From Bacteroidota bacterium (lineage in GTDB: Bacteria > Bacteroidota > Bacteroidia > UKL13-3): a stretch of DNA of 64,000 nt. Where the stretch lies: contig JAIXWD010000020.1 in assembly GCA_027482225.1 (NCBI GenBank), positions 62,001 to 126,000 on the forward strand, in the 5' to 3' direction. This document shows positions 36,589 to 46,971 of the stretch, in pieces. Each line of letters begins with the position of its first letter. The first letter of the stretch is position 1. The notes beneath the pieces are model-generated. The model was not told where the DNA came from and ran no database searches. It was given only the letters and a program-made list of their open reading frames with translations. A program made the translations under genes and the position numbers.

Positions 36589-39144
36589 CTATTTTTTTGA
36601 CATTTTTTTAGCAGTTGTTTTTTTAGCAGTTGCTTTCTTAACAGCCACTTTTTTAGGTGCCTTTTTTGCAAATGCGTCTGGTTCTTCTATTTCAATAAGT
36701 TTTTTTACTTCATCTAAGGTAATGTTTGCAAGGTCATCGGTAGTATACTTTTCGCCATCTTTCTTGCGTGCTATCTTAATCATCTTTTTACCAAAGCGTA
36801 TAAAAGGCCCCCATCTGCCGTTTTCAAGGGCAATCTTTTCATCATCCCATTGTTGTATAAAACGATTGGCTTCTTTGTCTATTTTCTTAGCAATCAACTC
36901 ATCCATTTGTGGTTGGGTAAGTTCATCAAAATTATAATTGCGAGGCACGTTGATGTACAAATCGTTCCATTTTATAAATGGACCAAAGCGACCTTTGCCT
37001 TTTGTAATAGGTTTGTTTTTAAAAGTACCAACTGGAGCATCTGCTGTTTGTTTAGCGTTAATTACTTCAGCAACACGAGTTAAATCTACTTCCATTAATT
37101 CTTCGCCTTTGGGCAATGATATAAAATCATCTCCCCACTTAACATATGGCCCATAACGACCTACATTAACAGATACTTCTTTGCCCAGATATTCGCCAAG
37201 TGTACGGGGTAATTTAAATAATTCTAAGGCTTCTTCTAATGATATTGAATCGATGCGCTGACTTTGAAGCAACTTGCCATATTGTGGTTTTTCCTCTTCA
37301 GTGGCTTCGCCTAATTGTACATAAGGGCCAAATTTACCCACTTTAGCGTAAATATTTTTACCCGTTAACGGATCAACACCAAGGGTACGTTCTCCACTTT
37401 GTCGCTCTGCTGTTTCAGTTGTTTTTTCTACCTCTTCATGAAACGGTTTGTAGAAATCCGCAATCATCTTATTCCATTGTATTTGGCCACGAGCAATTTC
37501 ATCAAACTCTTTTTCTACGTTTGCTGTAAAGTTATAATCCATAATTTTATCAAAGTGTTTTGATAAAAAGTCGGTTACTATCATGCCAATATCACTAGGG
37601 AAAAGTTTTGCTTTTTCGCTTCCGTATTTCTCTGATTTCACTTCACGTTTAATTTCACCTTTTTCTAAAGTTAAATTAGTAAAGTTACGCTCTTTCCCGT
37701 CACGGTCTTCTTTTACCACATACCCTCGTTTTTGTATGGTACTAATTGTTGGTGCGTAGGTTGATGGACGACCAATTCCTAACTCTTCTAATTTTTTTAC
37801 CAAGCTGGCCTCTGTGTAACGTGGGGCAGGACGAGTAAATTTCTCTGCAGCATCCATGTTAATTAAAGTAAGTTTTTCGCCTACTTTTAAAGGGGGAAGC
37901 ATTTTGCTGTTTTCATTTTCGGATTCATCATCCGTACTTTCTAAATATACTTTTAAGAAACCATCAAACTTCAATACTTCTCCTGTTGCAGTTAAGGTAT
38001 CGGGTAATGTACTTACACCTATTTGTGCAATGGTACGTTCTATTTGCGCTTTGCTCATTTGCGAGGCGATAGCACGTTTATAAATTAAATCGTAAAGTCT
38101 TTTTTCTTGAGGGGTACCATCAATATCTATATTTTCAAAATAGGTAGGTCGTATGGCCTCGTGAGCTTCTTGTGCACTATCGTTTTTAGTGGTGTAACGT
38201 TTAGGATTGCTGTATTGTGTACCAAAGTTTTTGGTAATATAATCTTTGGCCGCTCCTATTGCAAGTTCACTTAAGTTTACACTGTCAGTACGCATATAAG
38301 TAATCAATCCATGTTCATATAGTTTTTGAGCAATACTCATGGTAGTACTTACACCATATCCTAGTTTCCTACTTGCTTCTTGTTGTAGTGTTGAAGTGGT
38401 AAATGGAGGAGCAGGAGATTTTTCTGCGGGTTTAACATCTAAATTATTTATGGTAAAATCGGCATTAATACATTTTTGTAAGAAGGCCATTGCATCGGCT
38501 TCTTTATCAAAACGTTTTGATAATTCGGCATCCATTTGTTTGCCACTTACATTAAAATGTGCTACAATTTTAAAGGCAGAAGAGTGGCTAAAGTTGTTAA
38601 TTTCTCTTTCACGCTCAACAATCAATCTCACGGCAACAGATTGTACACGACCTGCACTCAAGTTGCCTTTTATTTTTTTCCAAAGTACTGGTGATAATTC
38701 AAAACCTACTAACCTATCTAATACCCTTCTTGCTTGTTGTGCATTTACTAGGTTATAATCTATTCCTCTAGGGTTTTCTATTGCACGTAAAATAGCAGGC
38801 TTAGTAATTTCATGAAAAACAATGCGCTTGGTGTTTTCTGGTGTTAATTTTAGCACCTCGCTTAAATGCCATGAAATGGCTTCACCCTCACGGTCCTCAT
38901 CGGATGCTAACCAAACCATATCACTTTGTGCGGCTAGTTTTTTTAACTCACTTACTACAGCTTTTTTCTCTGCAGGTACTTCATATTGAGGTTCGAAATT
39001 CTTATCAATTCTGATGGCTTCGTCACCTTTCGCTAAATCACGTATATGGCCATAACAGCTTTTTACGGTATAGTCTTTACCTAAAAATTTCTCTATGGTT
39101 TTTGCCTTTGCAGGCGACTCAACTATCACAAGGTTCTTTGTCAT
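36589..39144 (-). CDS. topA: DNA topoisomerase I
   Basis: A type IA enzyme that relaxes negative supercoils. The 851 residues start with a Toprim domain (MTKNLVIVESPAKAKTIEKF, then ASDEDREGEAISWHL with the acidic metal triad). The catalytic Tyr is in LITYMRTDSVNL, near residue 300. The later part has several repeats of the form GRYGPYVKWGDD / GRFGPFIKWNDL / GRWGPFIRFGKK (topoisomerase C-terminal repeat) in place of zinc ribbons. It ends in a lysine/alanine-rich tail of about 25 residues, common in Bacteroidota TopA and probably DNA-binding. All key residues are present. Confidence 0.96.
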   Translation of the reverse strand: MTKNLVIVESPAKAKTIEKFLGKDYTVKSCYGHIRDLAKGDEAIRIDKNFEPQYEVPAEKKAVVSELKKLAAQSDMVWLASDEDREGEAISWHLSEVLKLTPENTKRIVFHEITKPAILRAIENPRGIDYNLVNAQQARRVLDRLVGFELSPVLWKKIKGNLSAGRVQSVAVRLIVEREREINNFSHSSAFKIVAHFNVSGKQMDAELSKRFDKEADAMAFLQKCINADFTINNLDVKPAEKSPAPPFTTSTLQQEASRKLGYGVSTTMSIAQKLYEHGLITYMRTDSVNLSELAIGAAKDYITKNFGTQYSNPKRYTTKNDSAQEAHEAIRPTYFENIDIDGTPQEKRLYDLIYKRAIASQMSKAQIERTIAQIGVSTLPDTLTATGEVLKFDGFLKVYLESTDDESENENSKMLPPLKVGEKLTLINMDAAEKFTRPAPRYTEASLVKKLEELGIGRPSTYAPTISTIQKRGYVVKEDRDGKERNFTNLTLEKGEIKREVKSEKYGSEKAKLFPSDIGMIVTDFLSKHFDKIMDYNFTANVEKEFDEIARGQIQWNKMIADFYKPFHEEVEKTTETAERQSGERTLGVDPLTGKNIYAKVGKFGPYVQLGEATEEEKPQYGKLLQSQRIDSISLEEALELFKLPRTLGEYLGKEVSVNVGRYGPYVKWGDDFISLPKGEELMEVDLTRVAEVINAKQTADAPVGTFKNKPITKGKGRFGPFIKWNDLYINVPRNYNFDELTQPQMDELIAKKIDKEANRFIQQWDDEKIALENGRWGPFIRFGKKMIKIARKKDGEKYTTDDLANITLDEVKKLIEIEEPDAFAKKAPKKVAVKKATAKKTTAKKMSKK

Positions 39145-39176
39145 ACGGCAATATTACTAACTTATATAAAAACAAA

Positions 39177-39202
39177 AAACAGTGAGTTAACGCTCACTGT
39201 TT
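39177..39202 (-). terminator. Terminator after the M43 protease gene
   Basis: A 10-base-pair stem (39177-39186 with 39193-39202). On the minus strand it is followed by a T-rich tract, as needed for the gene ending at 39226. Confidence 0.82.
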
Positions 39203-39225
39203 CGGTACGCACGTTACAATTTTTT

Positions 39226-41070
39226 TTAGTTTACAACAAGTTTGTGCGCAAATGTTCCATTTTGTGTGGTAACATTTATCAGGTAAATGCCTGCTTTTAA
39301 ACCACTACGATCTATTGCCAAGCTATGCATACCCGCTTGCATTTCGCCTTGTTGGAATGTGCTTACTTTACGACCTGTTACATCACAAATATTAATTTCA
39401 ATGTGTTGTGTTTGTTTCAACTCAAACTGGGCATAAGCAGAACCTTCCATAGGGTTAGGGTACACATTAAATGCCATTTCTTGTTTTAAATTATCCAACA
39501 ATCCTGTTGATGAAGTAATTGAAAAATCATCAATAAAGGTGTTGTTACCCCTTAAATTTCTTAACTCAAAACGTATGCGTGCATTGGTCATGCTTAGATA
39601 TGGTGTCAAGTCAAAAGTTAATGTGGTCCATTGCGATGTTTCGGTTGGAACTAGCTCTGTTGTTGGCATGCTCAATGATGGTGTTGCCGAGTATATTTTT
39701 GTTTCAGTTCTTCCAAAATCACCACTTATACCAATTTCTAAAACATCACCAGAATTTTTTCTGGCATTTGCTAAACGAACTTTTAATACCGGATTTGCTA
39801 ATGTAGAAATATCTATTAATGGTGAGTTAAATTCATCTCGAGTATGTGTGATAGCTAAAAGATTAAAATTACGAAATGCAATACTTTTTGTGCCATTATA
39901 ACCAATGTTATCTATTTTCCATCCATTTGCTCCGTTTTGCAGATTTTGTATACGCCATCCTGCAGCGGTAATATTTGCATCTTCAAATCCATAGCTATAA
40001 GGTGCTTTAATGTTTGATTGAGCTACTGATGCATAACTTCCATCTGGTAATATTCCTGCGGCAGCTAAGTTATTAGTTGAATAAATAGCACTTCTGTATA
40101 AACTCATTTCAGCAATAGCTCTTGCTTTCTGACCGATTGTATATGTATTGGCACATTTACCATCTAAATAATCCATATAATTATTAATCATATCTGGTAA
40201 ATCAGGATTATCACCTTTACATGAGTTTAATGTTGCATCACACACCGAACCATAATTTGCCTCAGATACAGGTGGTGTATCACATACACGATCACCTGCT
40301 GAAGAGCAATTTGATGCTGTTTGGCCTGTGCAACCATCTTGAAAAGGATGATACAATCCCACCCAATGTCCAACTTCGTGTGTTAAAGTACGGCCCATAT
40401 GGCTTGTGTTACCCGATTGTATACTTCCAACATAATCAGCACGAATTACAATACCATCATTGTTAGGAGCAAATGACATATAAAAAGGAAATTGTGCATA
40501 ACCTAGAACAGTTCCACCACTTGATCCCCCGAGGCTGATACTTTTTACAACCCAAATATTCAAGTATTTAGTACTATTCCACCTGCTTAATGCTTTTACA
40601 TTATCACTTGCATTTTCTGTGGCAGTGCTTTGTATACGGTTGATACCATCATGTCGAATGCCATTAGGGTCAACTTGTGCCAACCTAAATTCAAACTCCA
40701 TATCAGTTGCATTAGGGTTGGTACTTTTATCTCCATTAGTTCCTGCTTTTTTGCGAAAATCTTCGTTTAAAATACGCATTTGATCCATGATTTGTGCTTG
40801 GGTGATATTCTCTGAACCACCGTTATGTATAACATGAAATACAACTGGTATATATTTTACATTACCTTGTTTAGCAAAGTTTTTATTGGTTAATAAAGTA
40901 TTGGCAATTTTACTTGCTTCTTGGTTTCCTCTTTCTTCTTCTATAGCCAATAATGGATTGGCTTGTTTCATTTGATAATGAACATGGTCAGTTGCACAAG
41001 GAATAATCTCTTGAGCTTGTGTATTTATAAATGTTAATGAGAGGATGCTTGCTAATAAGATTTTTTTCAT
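39226..41070 (-). CDS. M43-family zinc metalloprotease with T9SS sorting domain
   Basis: 614 residues: a signal peptide (1-19), a short propeptide, and an M43 (cytophagalysin/pappalysin-type) catalytic domain with the extended zinc motif HEVGHWVGLYHPF. A downstream MNNYMDYLDGKC supplies the Met-turn region. A jelly-roll-like region at about residues 340-515 has paired beta strands. The T9SS type A sorting domain is at the end (VYPNPMEGSAYAQFEL ... GIYLINVTTQNG). It should be secreted and either released or surface-anchored, and degrade proteins outside the cell. It is followed by its own terminator and has no operon partners. Confidence 0.93.
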   Translation of the reverse strand: MKKILLASILSLTFINTQAQEIIPCATDHVHYQMKQANPLLAIEEERGNQEASKIANTLLTNKNFAKQGNVKYIPVVFHVIHNGGSENITQAQIMDQMRILNEDFRKKAGTNGDKSTNPNATDMEFEFRLAQVDPNGIRHDGINRIQSTATENASDNVKALSRWNSTKYLNIWVVKSISLGGSSGGTVLGYAQFPFYMSFAPNNDGIVIRADYVGSIQSGNTSHMGRTLTHEVGHWVGLYHPFQDGCTGQTASNCSSAGDRVCDTPPVSEANYGSVCDATLNSCKGDNPDLPDMINNYMDYLDGKCANTYTIGQKARAIAEMSLYRSAIYSTNNLAAAGILPDGSYASVAQSNIKAPYSYGFEDANITAAGWRIQNLQNGANGWKIDNIGYNGTKSIAFRNFNLLAITHTRDEFNSPLIDISTLANPVLKVRLANARKNSGDVLEIGISGDFGRTETKIYSATPSLSMPTTELVPTETSQWTTLTFDLTPYLSMTNARIRFELRNLRGNNTFIDDFSITSSTGLLDNLKQEMAFNVYPNPMEGSAYAQFELKQTQHIEINICDVTGRKVSTFQQGEMQAGMHSLAIDRSGLKAGIYLINVTTQNGTFAHKLVVN

Positions 41071-41242
41071 TTAAATAGTTTGATCAACTTTTGGTGTTTT
41101 TCAATTTGCAAGATAGAACTAAAATATTAAATAATAGTGGCATGGCACTTATCAACTTACCAAACTTTTATATTTTAGGTGTTGGTATACAGTAGCTTGA
41201 TGCGAATTAAATATGGTTAGAAATAGTTATAATTTTAACTTA

Positions 41243-42319
41243 TCAATTAATAGCATTATTTCTAAGTACAAAATCGGCCAGAACCAACGCAGACATAGCT
41301 TCTATTATGGGCACTGCTCTTGGAACCACACAAGGGTCGTGCCTTCCGCTTGCTGCCAATGTAATTTCTTCTCCTTGGTTTGATATAGTTTGTTGCTCAC
41401 TTCTTATAGTGGCCACAGGTTTAAATGCGCATTTAAAAAATATAGGTTCTCCATTACTTATGCCGCCTTGTACCCCACCACTGTTATTGGTACGTGTTTG
41501 TATTCCAGTTTCAGTTATATAAAACTCGTCATTATGTGCACTACCAAATGCGTGTGCAGCATCAAAACCACTTCCAATTTCAAATCCTTTACAGGCATTT
41601 ATGCTTAACATGGCTTTACCTAATTCGGCATTTAGTTTATCAAATACTGGTTCGCCCAATCCAGCAGGCACATTTTTAATTATACATGTAATTGCTCCAC
41701 CAACACTGTCGCCTCTTTTTCCTGTTTGGGTAATCAATTCAATCATTTGTTTTGATGTGTTTTCATCTGGGCAACGCACCATACTTTTTTCAATGTTTGA
41801 AACATCTATTTGATCTGGAATGGTTTGTAATTTAACAGGCCCAACCTGACTAACATAGGCATTGATAAAGATGCCTTTTTCTGCTAAAAATAATTTAGCA
41901 ACTGCACCTGCTAAAACACGTGCTACGGTTTCGCGGGCCGATGATCTTCCTCCGCCCCGGTAATCGCGTATACCATATTTGGTTTGATAGGTATAGTCGG
42001 CATGAGATGGACGAAACACATCTTTTAAATGCGAGTAATCTTGGCTTCGTTGATCGTTGTTGCGCACCATCATGCAAATAGGTGCTCCAGTAGTTTTTCC
42101 TTCAAATACCCCCGATAAAATTTCAAACGATTCGTCTTCATTTCTCGAAGTGGTAATTGCGCTTTGTCCTGGTTTGCGTTTATTTAATTCGGCCTGTATA
42201 AAATCTAAATCAATACTTAAATTACCTGGACAGCCATCAATAACAACACCCAAAGCTGGTCCATGACTTTCACCAAAAGTAGTGATGCGAAAAAGTTGTC
42301 CATATGTATTTCCTGCCAT
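41243..42319 (-). CDS. aroC: Chorismate synthase
   Basis: Eliminates phosphate from EPSP to give chorismate, using reduced FMN. The 358 residues contain [17 protein letters not shown] (about residues 16-32), [18 protein letters not shown] (about 118-135), the invariant [13 protein letters not shown] and [16 protein letters not shown] near the C-terminus. It is last in the aroB-aroA-aroC cluster, 57 bases after aroA. A perfect -7-like box TATATTTG (complement of 42351-42358) lies in that gap, so a separate internal promoter is possible. Confidence 0.97.
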   Translation of the reverse strand: MAGNTYGQLFRITTFGESHGPALGVVIDGCPGNLSIDLDFIQAELNKRKPGQSAITTSRNEDESFEILSGVFEGKTTGAPICMMVRNNDQRSQDYSHLKDVFRPSHADYTYQTKYGIRDYRGGGRSSARETVARVLAGAVAKLFLAEKGIFINAYVSQVGPVKLQTIPDQIDVSNIEKSMVRCPDENTSKQMIELITQTGKRGDSVGGAITCIIKNVPAGLGEPVFDKLNAELGKAMLSINACKGFEIGSGFDAAHAFGSAHNDEFYITETGIQTRTNNSGGVQGGISNGEPIFFKCAFKPVATIRSEQQTISNQGEEITLAASGRHDPCVVPRAVPIIEAMSALVLADFVLRNNAIN

Positions 42320-42376
42320 GTTAAATTTTGTTAGTTGTCTGGATGATTTTCAAATATAAATGGAATTTGGCTTTTA

Positions 42377-43615
42377 CTACTCAACCGTAATTTCAAAACC
42401 AACCTGGTGTAAATCATCCCAAAAATGCGGGTACGATTTTTCTACCACTTCGCTATCATTAATCACTACTTCATCAAATAACAAAGCCAACGGAGCCAAA
42501 GCCATTGCCATGCGGTGATCTTGATACGTATTAAACGATGTTGGTTTTATTAAGTTTTGTTCAATAATTTTATTAATTTGTAGCTTGCTGCCATTTTGGG
42601 TGATATCAAATCCACATTTACCCAGTTCGGTACACAATGCTGTTAAGCGTTTACTCTCTTTTGCTTCTAAGTGTGCAACGTTTATAAACGTGCAAGGTAT
42701 GTTTAATGCACACATCAACACAGCCATTGCAGGCACCATGTCTGGGTAATTTAACATGTCGTAACATGCATTTTCTAAAAAGTTATTGTTTTTGGTAAGC
42801 AACGCACCTTGTGAGTTATACTGCGTACTGATGCCAAAACGTTCCATGTAATTGGCAATAATCGCATCGCCTTGGGTACTATTGGGTGTAAGTTTATTGA
42901 GGGTGATATTACCTTCTTTTGCCAAGGCCAACAACAGATACCAAAAAGCAGCAGCACTCCAATCGGGTTCAATAAAAAAAGTATCTGGTGCAGTTTGGTT
43001 TTGATATGGTTTTATCACCACATCATCATCATGTACATTAACATCAATTCCAAATTGTTCTAATAAATCGGCAGTTAAAGTTATGTATGATTTGGAAACC
43101 GTATTTTTACCTAAACGAATGGATAAACCATTTTTAAAATTTGGTGCCACCAACATCAACGCACTAACAAACTGACTGCTTAAAGATGCATCAACAGCTA
43201 CCACACCGCCATGTAGTTTTTTACCTTTAATTCGCAAAGGTGCAAAGCCTATTTTGTCAATATATTCGATGTCGGCACCAAGTGTTGTTAATGCATCATA
43301 CAAAGCGCCAATTGGCCGGTTATGCATGCGTTCGCTACCTTTTAACACAATATCTATATTGGGTGTAGTAGCATAATATGCGGTTAAAAAACGCATGCAA
43401 GTTCCAGCATTTTTTACATCAACAGTTCCGTTGTTTTGTTGCAGAGCGAATTGCATAATTAAGCTATCATCTGCAGTAGAAATATTTTGAATTTGGGTGT
43501 TTACCCCTAAAACTTTTTGCAAAAGAAGTACACGGTTACAAATACTTTTTGATGCAGGAAGTGTAATGTTACCTGTTAATTGTTTAGTTGGATGTTTTAT
43601 CCGAAGGTTACTCAT
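42377..43615 (-). CDS. aroA: 3-phosphoshikimate 1-carboxyvinyltransferase (EPSP synthase)
   Basis: Transfers enolpyruvate from PEP to shikimate 3-phosphate. It has 412 residues from ATG 43615-43613. Motifs: LPASKSICNRVLLL (SKS of substrate binding), AGTCMRFLTAYYA (the GTxxR region, here GTCMRF), EPDWSAAAFWYLL and DHRMAMALAPLAL near the C-terminus. The frame could be extended upstream, but this ATG overlaps the aroB stop by ATGA (43612-43615), the classic sign of translational coupling. Confidence 0.95.
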   Translation of the reverse strand: MSNLRIKHPTKQLTGNITLPASKSICNRVLLLQKVLGVNTQIQNISTADDSLIMQFALQQNNGTVDVKNAGTCMRFLTAYYATTPNIDIVLKGSERMHNRPIGALYDALTTLGADIEYIDKIGFAPLRIKGKKLHGGVVAVDASLSSQFVSALMLVAPNFKNGLSIRLGKNTVSKSYITLTADLLEQFGIDVNVHDDDVVIKPYQNQTAPDTFFIEPDWSAAAFWYLLLALAKEGNITLNKLTPNSTQGDAIIANYMERFGISTQYNSQGALLTKNNNFLENACYDMLNYPDMVPAMAVLMCALNIPCTFINVAHLEAKESKRLTALCTELGKCGFDITQNGSKLQINKIIEQNLIKPTSFNTYQDHRMAMALAPLALLFDEVVINDSEVVEKSYPHFWDDLHQVGFEITVE

Positions 43616-44670
43616 AACCCATCGTAATAATTTAAGGCAAGTGCTATTTGAGCATCTGAACAAGTATAATCGAAACCAGCTTTGCCAATTCGTTTTAGTA
43701 AGCTAAAGTTGATGTTTTGGTTACTATTCTTTTTGTCTTGGCGCATATACTTAATTAATTCAGGCGATAAAATATTGCGCAACGAATATTTAGGGAAGTG
43801 CTGTAAAATCACTTCACTAATTAATCTCAATTCTCTACCGCTTAAGCCATTATGTTCTTTAGATAAAAACGCCTCGCAAATCATACCAATGGCAATTGCT
43901 TCGCCATGCTTAAGTGGATTCTTGTCGTGTATTATAGAGTAAGACTCTATAGCATGTCCAATAGTATGTCCGAAGTTTAGCACTTTACGTAAGCCATCTT
44001 CAATAGGGTCTTTTTTAACAATTTGAGTTTTAATCTTAATAGAGCCATGAATTAAATGGCTCATGCTTTCTGAATCAATATTTTTTACCCGGATTACTTT
44101 TTCCCAATATTCTTCCATAGCTACCAGGCCATGTTTAATAATTTCGGCAAAACCATTTATTAATTCTCTTTTGGGTAATGTGGACAAAAAATCTACACTT
44201 ACAAATACCGAACTCGGGTTTTTTATAATACCAACAGCATTTTTAATGCCCATGTAATCTACTCCTAACTTTCCACCTATGCTACTATCAACCATGGCTA
44301 AAAGTGTTGTTGGAACATTTATAAAATCAATTCCACGTTTAAAAGTTGCTGCCGCAAAACCACCCATATCACCAATAACACCTCCACCTAAATTAATTAA
44401 TGCAGTTTGTTTATCGGCTTGATTTTTTATTAGTTCATCCCAAATAAATTGTAAGTTGTTAACTGTCTTGTTATCTTCACCACTGGCTATTTTTATTACT
44501 TTAACGTCAAAAAGAGTTTTGGTTAAAATGGGTAAACAGTGCTTTTCAGTATTTTCGTCAACTAGCACAAATACCTGCGAGTACGAGCGTTCAATTAACT
44601 GTTCTAACAGTAAATCAAATACTTCAGGGCCTATGTAAATACTATAATCCTTTTGGTTGTACTCTTTCAA
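43612..44670 (-). CDS. aroB: 3-dehydroquinate synthase
   Basis: An NAD- and metal-dependent enzyme forming 3-dehydroquinate. The 352 residues include NLGGGVIGDMGGFAAATFKRG (the nucleotide loop, in part) and TTLLAMVDSSIGGKLGVD. The metal ligands fall in FAEIIKHGLV, LNFGHTIGHAIES and LKHGEAIAIGM. The start is TTG at 44670-44668 (read KEYNQKDYSIYIG); no ATG is in frame upstream. It heads the aroB-aroA-aroC cluster. Together with aroK at 6.1 kb, four of the seven chorismate-pathway genes are in this window. Confidence 0.95.
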   Translation of the reverse strand: MKEYNQKDYSIYIGPEVFDLLLEQLIERSYSQVFVLVDENTEKHCLPILTKTLFDVKVIKIASGEDNKTVNNLQFIWDELIKNQADKQTALINLGGGVIGDMGGFAAATFKRGIDFINVPTTLLAMVDSSIGGKLGVDYMGIKNAVGIIKNPSSVFVSVDFLSTLPKRELINGFAEIIKHGLVAMEEYWEKVIRVKNIDSESMSHLIHGSIKIKTQIVKKDPIEDGLRKVLNFGHTIGHAIESYSIIHDKNPLKHGEAIAIGMICEAFLSKEHNGLSGRELRLISEVILQHFPKYSLRNILSPELIKYMRQDKKNSNQNINFSLLKRIGKAGFDYTCSDAQIALALNYYDGL

Positions 44671-44724
44671 GCGGGTAAAAATTAATAATTGGTTTATGGC
44701 AAAAAATAGCTAAGTGCGATTATT

Positions 44725-44753
44725 TTTGCGCAAACAAATTTGTGGTATTTTCG
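44725..44753 (+). promoter_or_regulatory. Promoter of proline dehydrogenase
   Basis: TTTG at 44725-44728, a 17-base spacer, and TATTTTCG at 44746-44753. The GTG start follows at 44783. Confidence 0.5.
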
Positions 44754-44782
44754 GTTAAATTAATAATTAAGTAATAAAAACT

Positions 44783-45979
44783 GTGCAAACCAATATACAA
44801 AATAAGCCCTTAGCCTTAAGTTTCGATAATACTGAAATTGCTTTTAAGTCGAAAAGTAACAGCGAATTAACACAATCATTCTTGTTGTTTAAAGCCATTG
44901 GATATAACTGGCTAGTAAAGATGGGTCCGCCAATGGTAAATGGAGCATTTAGTATAGGTTTACCCATAAAAGGGTTAATTAAAAGCACAGTTTTTAAACA
45001 ATTTTGTGGTGGAGAAAGCATGGATGATTGTAACAAAACCATAGACCAACTTTATGGTTATGGTGTAGGTACTATTTTAGATTACAGTGTAGAAGGAGAA
45101 GAAAAAGAGGAAAGTTTTAATGCCACTGTTACCGAGACGCTAGAAACCATTAACAAAGCCCAAAACAATCCTAAAATACCATTTTGTGTTTTTAAAGTTA
45201 CTGGCTTGGCTAGGTTTGATTTATTGGCAAAAGTTTCGGCCAAAGAAATCTTAACAATGAATGAAGAAACTGAGTGGGGTCTTGTAAGAAATCGCATATA
45301 TCAAATTTGTAAAATGGCACATTTAAAAAATGTGCGAGTTTTTATTGATGCGGAGGAATCTTGGATTCAAACCGCTATTGATGATTTAGCAAACGATATG
45401 ATGCATGAATTTAACAAAGAAAAATGTATTGTATACAACACCATTCAATTATACCGCCACGATAGATTAGCTTTTGTAAAAGATAGTTTTGATGATGCAG
45501 TTAAGCATAACTATTACTTAGGTTTAAAATTGGTACGCGGAGCTTATATGGAAAAAGAAAGAGCGCGTGCATCTAAAATAGGCTATCCAAGCCCAATACA
45601 ACCTGATAAGTTAAGTACCGATAAAGACTACAACAATGCACTAAGCTATTGCATTGATCATTTAGATAGGATAAGTCTTTGTGCAGGATCACATAACGAA
45701 CAAAGCAGTATGTTGTTAACTGAATTAATGTCACAAAAAAAATTGGCCAATAACGACCAACGGATTTATTTTTCGCAGTTATTCGGCATGAGTGATCACA
45801 TTAGTTTTAACCTATCAAGTGCAGGATATAATGTGGCTAAATATTTGCCCTATGGCCCAGTAAAAGCAGTAATGCCTTATTTGTTCAGGCGTGCAGCAGA
45901 AAACACTTCAGTGAAAGGTCAGGCAGGAAGAGAGCTAACATTGATTAGCAGAGAGGTTGAGCGCAGAAAGAAAGGTTAA
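44783..45979 (+). CDS. Proline dehydrogenase
   Basis: An FAD enzyme oxidising proline to pyrroline-5-carboxylate, the first step of proline use. It has 398 residues from a GTG start. The TIM-barrel signatures are LKLVRGAYMEKERARASKIG, CAGSHNEQSSMLL and YLPYGPVKAVMPYLFRRA (FAD and proline contacts). The protein is the stand-alone form, not the PutA fusion. The partner P5C dehydrogenase is not in this window. Its TAA overlaps the stop codon of the convergent membrane-protein gene by three bases, with no terminator between them. Confidence 0.93.
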   Translation: MQTNIQNKPLALSFDNTEIAFKSKSNSELTQSFLLFKAIGYNWLVKMGPPMVNGAFSIGLPIKGLIKSTVFKQFCGGESMDDCNKTIDQLYGYGVGTILDYSVEGEEKEESFNATVTETLETINKAQNNPKIPFCVFKVTGLARFDLLAKVSAKEILTMNEETEWGLVRNRIYQICKMAHLKNVRVFIDAEESWIQTAIDDLANDMMHEFNKEKCIVYNTIQLYRHDRLAFVKDSFDDAVKHNYYLGLKLVRGAYMEKERARASKIGYPSPIQPDKLSTDKDYNNALSYCIDHLDRISLCAGSHNEQSSMLLTELMSQKKLANNDQRIYFSQLFGMSDHISFNLSSAGYNVAKYLPYGPVKAVMPYLFRRAAENTSVKGQAGRELTLISREVERRKKG

Positions 45980-46971
45980 GTTTTTTTCACTTTGTTTTGT
46001 AACCCTAGCATACTTACCATTATCATGGCGAAGTAGGCTAACCAAAATGGTCGGCCATCGGCATAAGTTGAGATAAATGCAAAAGTATACATGGCAAATG
46101 TGGTTGCTAATAATATTAGGGAGGCCCAACTTAATGATTTGTTAGTTTTCATAGAAGATTTAATGCTGAATAAGTATATTAATCCAACAAAACCCATTGT
46201 TAAAATTGGTGCTAATAGGGAGTTTATACGATTTAAATTAAGTCTTATGTTATCTAGGTTAATAACCCAAAACATATTGTTTTTTTCTCCTGGTGTAAGG
46301 TAAGCGTATTGCCTTACCAAATAACTCTCTGCTAAATATGTGGCAATTAAAATTAAACCCAATACAAATGCATATTTCCTTTTGTCTTTCATGAAAAGAT
46401 AAGCCACAGTAAATGGTAATACCACTACAATACTTTCTTTTGCTAAAAAGCCCAAAATAAATGAACACATAAATAACCACCAAGATTGTTTAAGTGTTGC
46501 ATAAATACAAGTGCCTACAAAAAACATGACACCTGCATCAACATAACCAATGGTGGTGTAATAAAAAGCAGGAAATGATACAATAAACAACATCATTCCT
46601 AACCAAACATACCCCTTACTAATTTTTAAATACAACATACTATAGTATAACATAAACATACTAAGAAGCAGTAGTATTTGGTTTACAATATTAATGGCAG
46701 TTAGTGGCTCAAAAGGTAAACTAGCTGCAATACATGGCACAAGCATTCGCCAATTAGAGGCAGGTCGAATTACATCAGTAGGTGTTTCACCTCTAAAATA
46801 CTCTACATAAGCGATAAAATATCTTGCATCATTAAGTGGTCTTTTAACTATTGTATTATTTCGGTTAAAGCGAACACTTGTTACGGTTACAAATAAAATT
46901 GTTGTAACTAAGCATAGCCAAAGTGTTGATTTATTGGATAAGAATTGTGCTATTAAGTGCAGTGCTTTCAA
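45976..46971 (-). CDS. Multi-spanning membrane protein, GT-C-like
   Basis: 331 residues with about nine or ten hydrophobic helices. The first external loop holds NDARYFIAYVEYFRG, whose Asp-Ala-Arg after the first helix resembles the metal/donor-binding Asp of GT-C glycosyltransferases. A later loop has LGFLAKESIVVVLPF. No full family signature can be named, and it is shorter than typical GT39 proteins (450-550 residues), so it may be a small GT-C-like protein or an unrelated membrane protein. It is convergent with proline dehydrogenase. No cell-wall glycan genes are adjacent. Confidence 0.7.
   Translation of the reverse strand: MKALHLIAQFLSNKSTLWLCLVTTILFVTVTSVRFNRNNTIVKRPLNDARYFIAYVEYFRGETPTDVIRPASNWRMLVPCIAASLPFEPLTAINIVNQILLLLSMFMLYYSMLYLKISKGYVWLGMMLFIVSFPAFYYTTIGYVDAGVMFFVGTCIYATLKQSWWLFMCSFILGFLAKESIVVVLPFTVAYLFMKDKRKYAFVLGLILIATYLAESYLVRQYAYLTPGEKNNMFWVINLDNIRLNLNRINSLLAPILTMGFVGLIYLFSIKSSMKTNKSLSWASLILLATTFAMYTFAFISTYADGRPFWLAYFAMIMVSMLGLQNKVKKT

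Noticed and set aside
38339-38758. A 139-codon open frame antisense to topA.
   Set aside because: The topA frame contains conserved catalytic and structural motifs here; the antisense frame is a codon-bias shadow.
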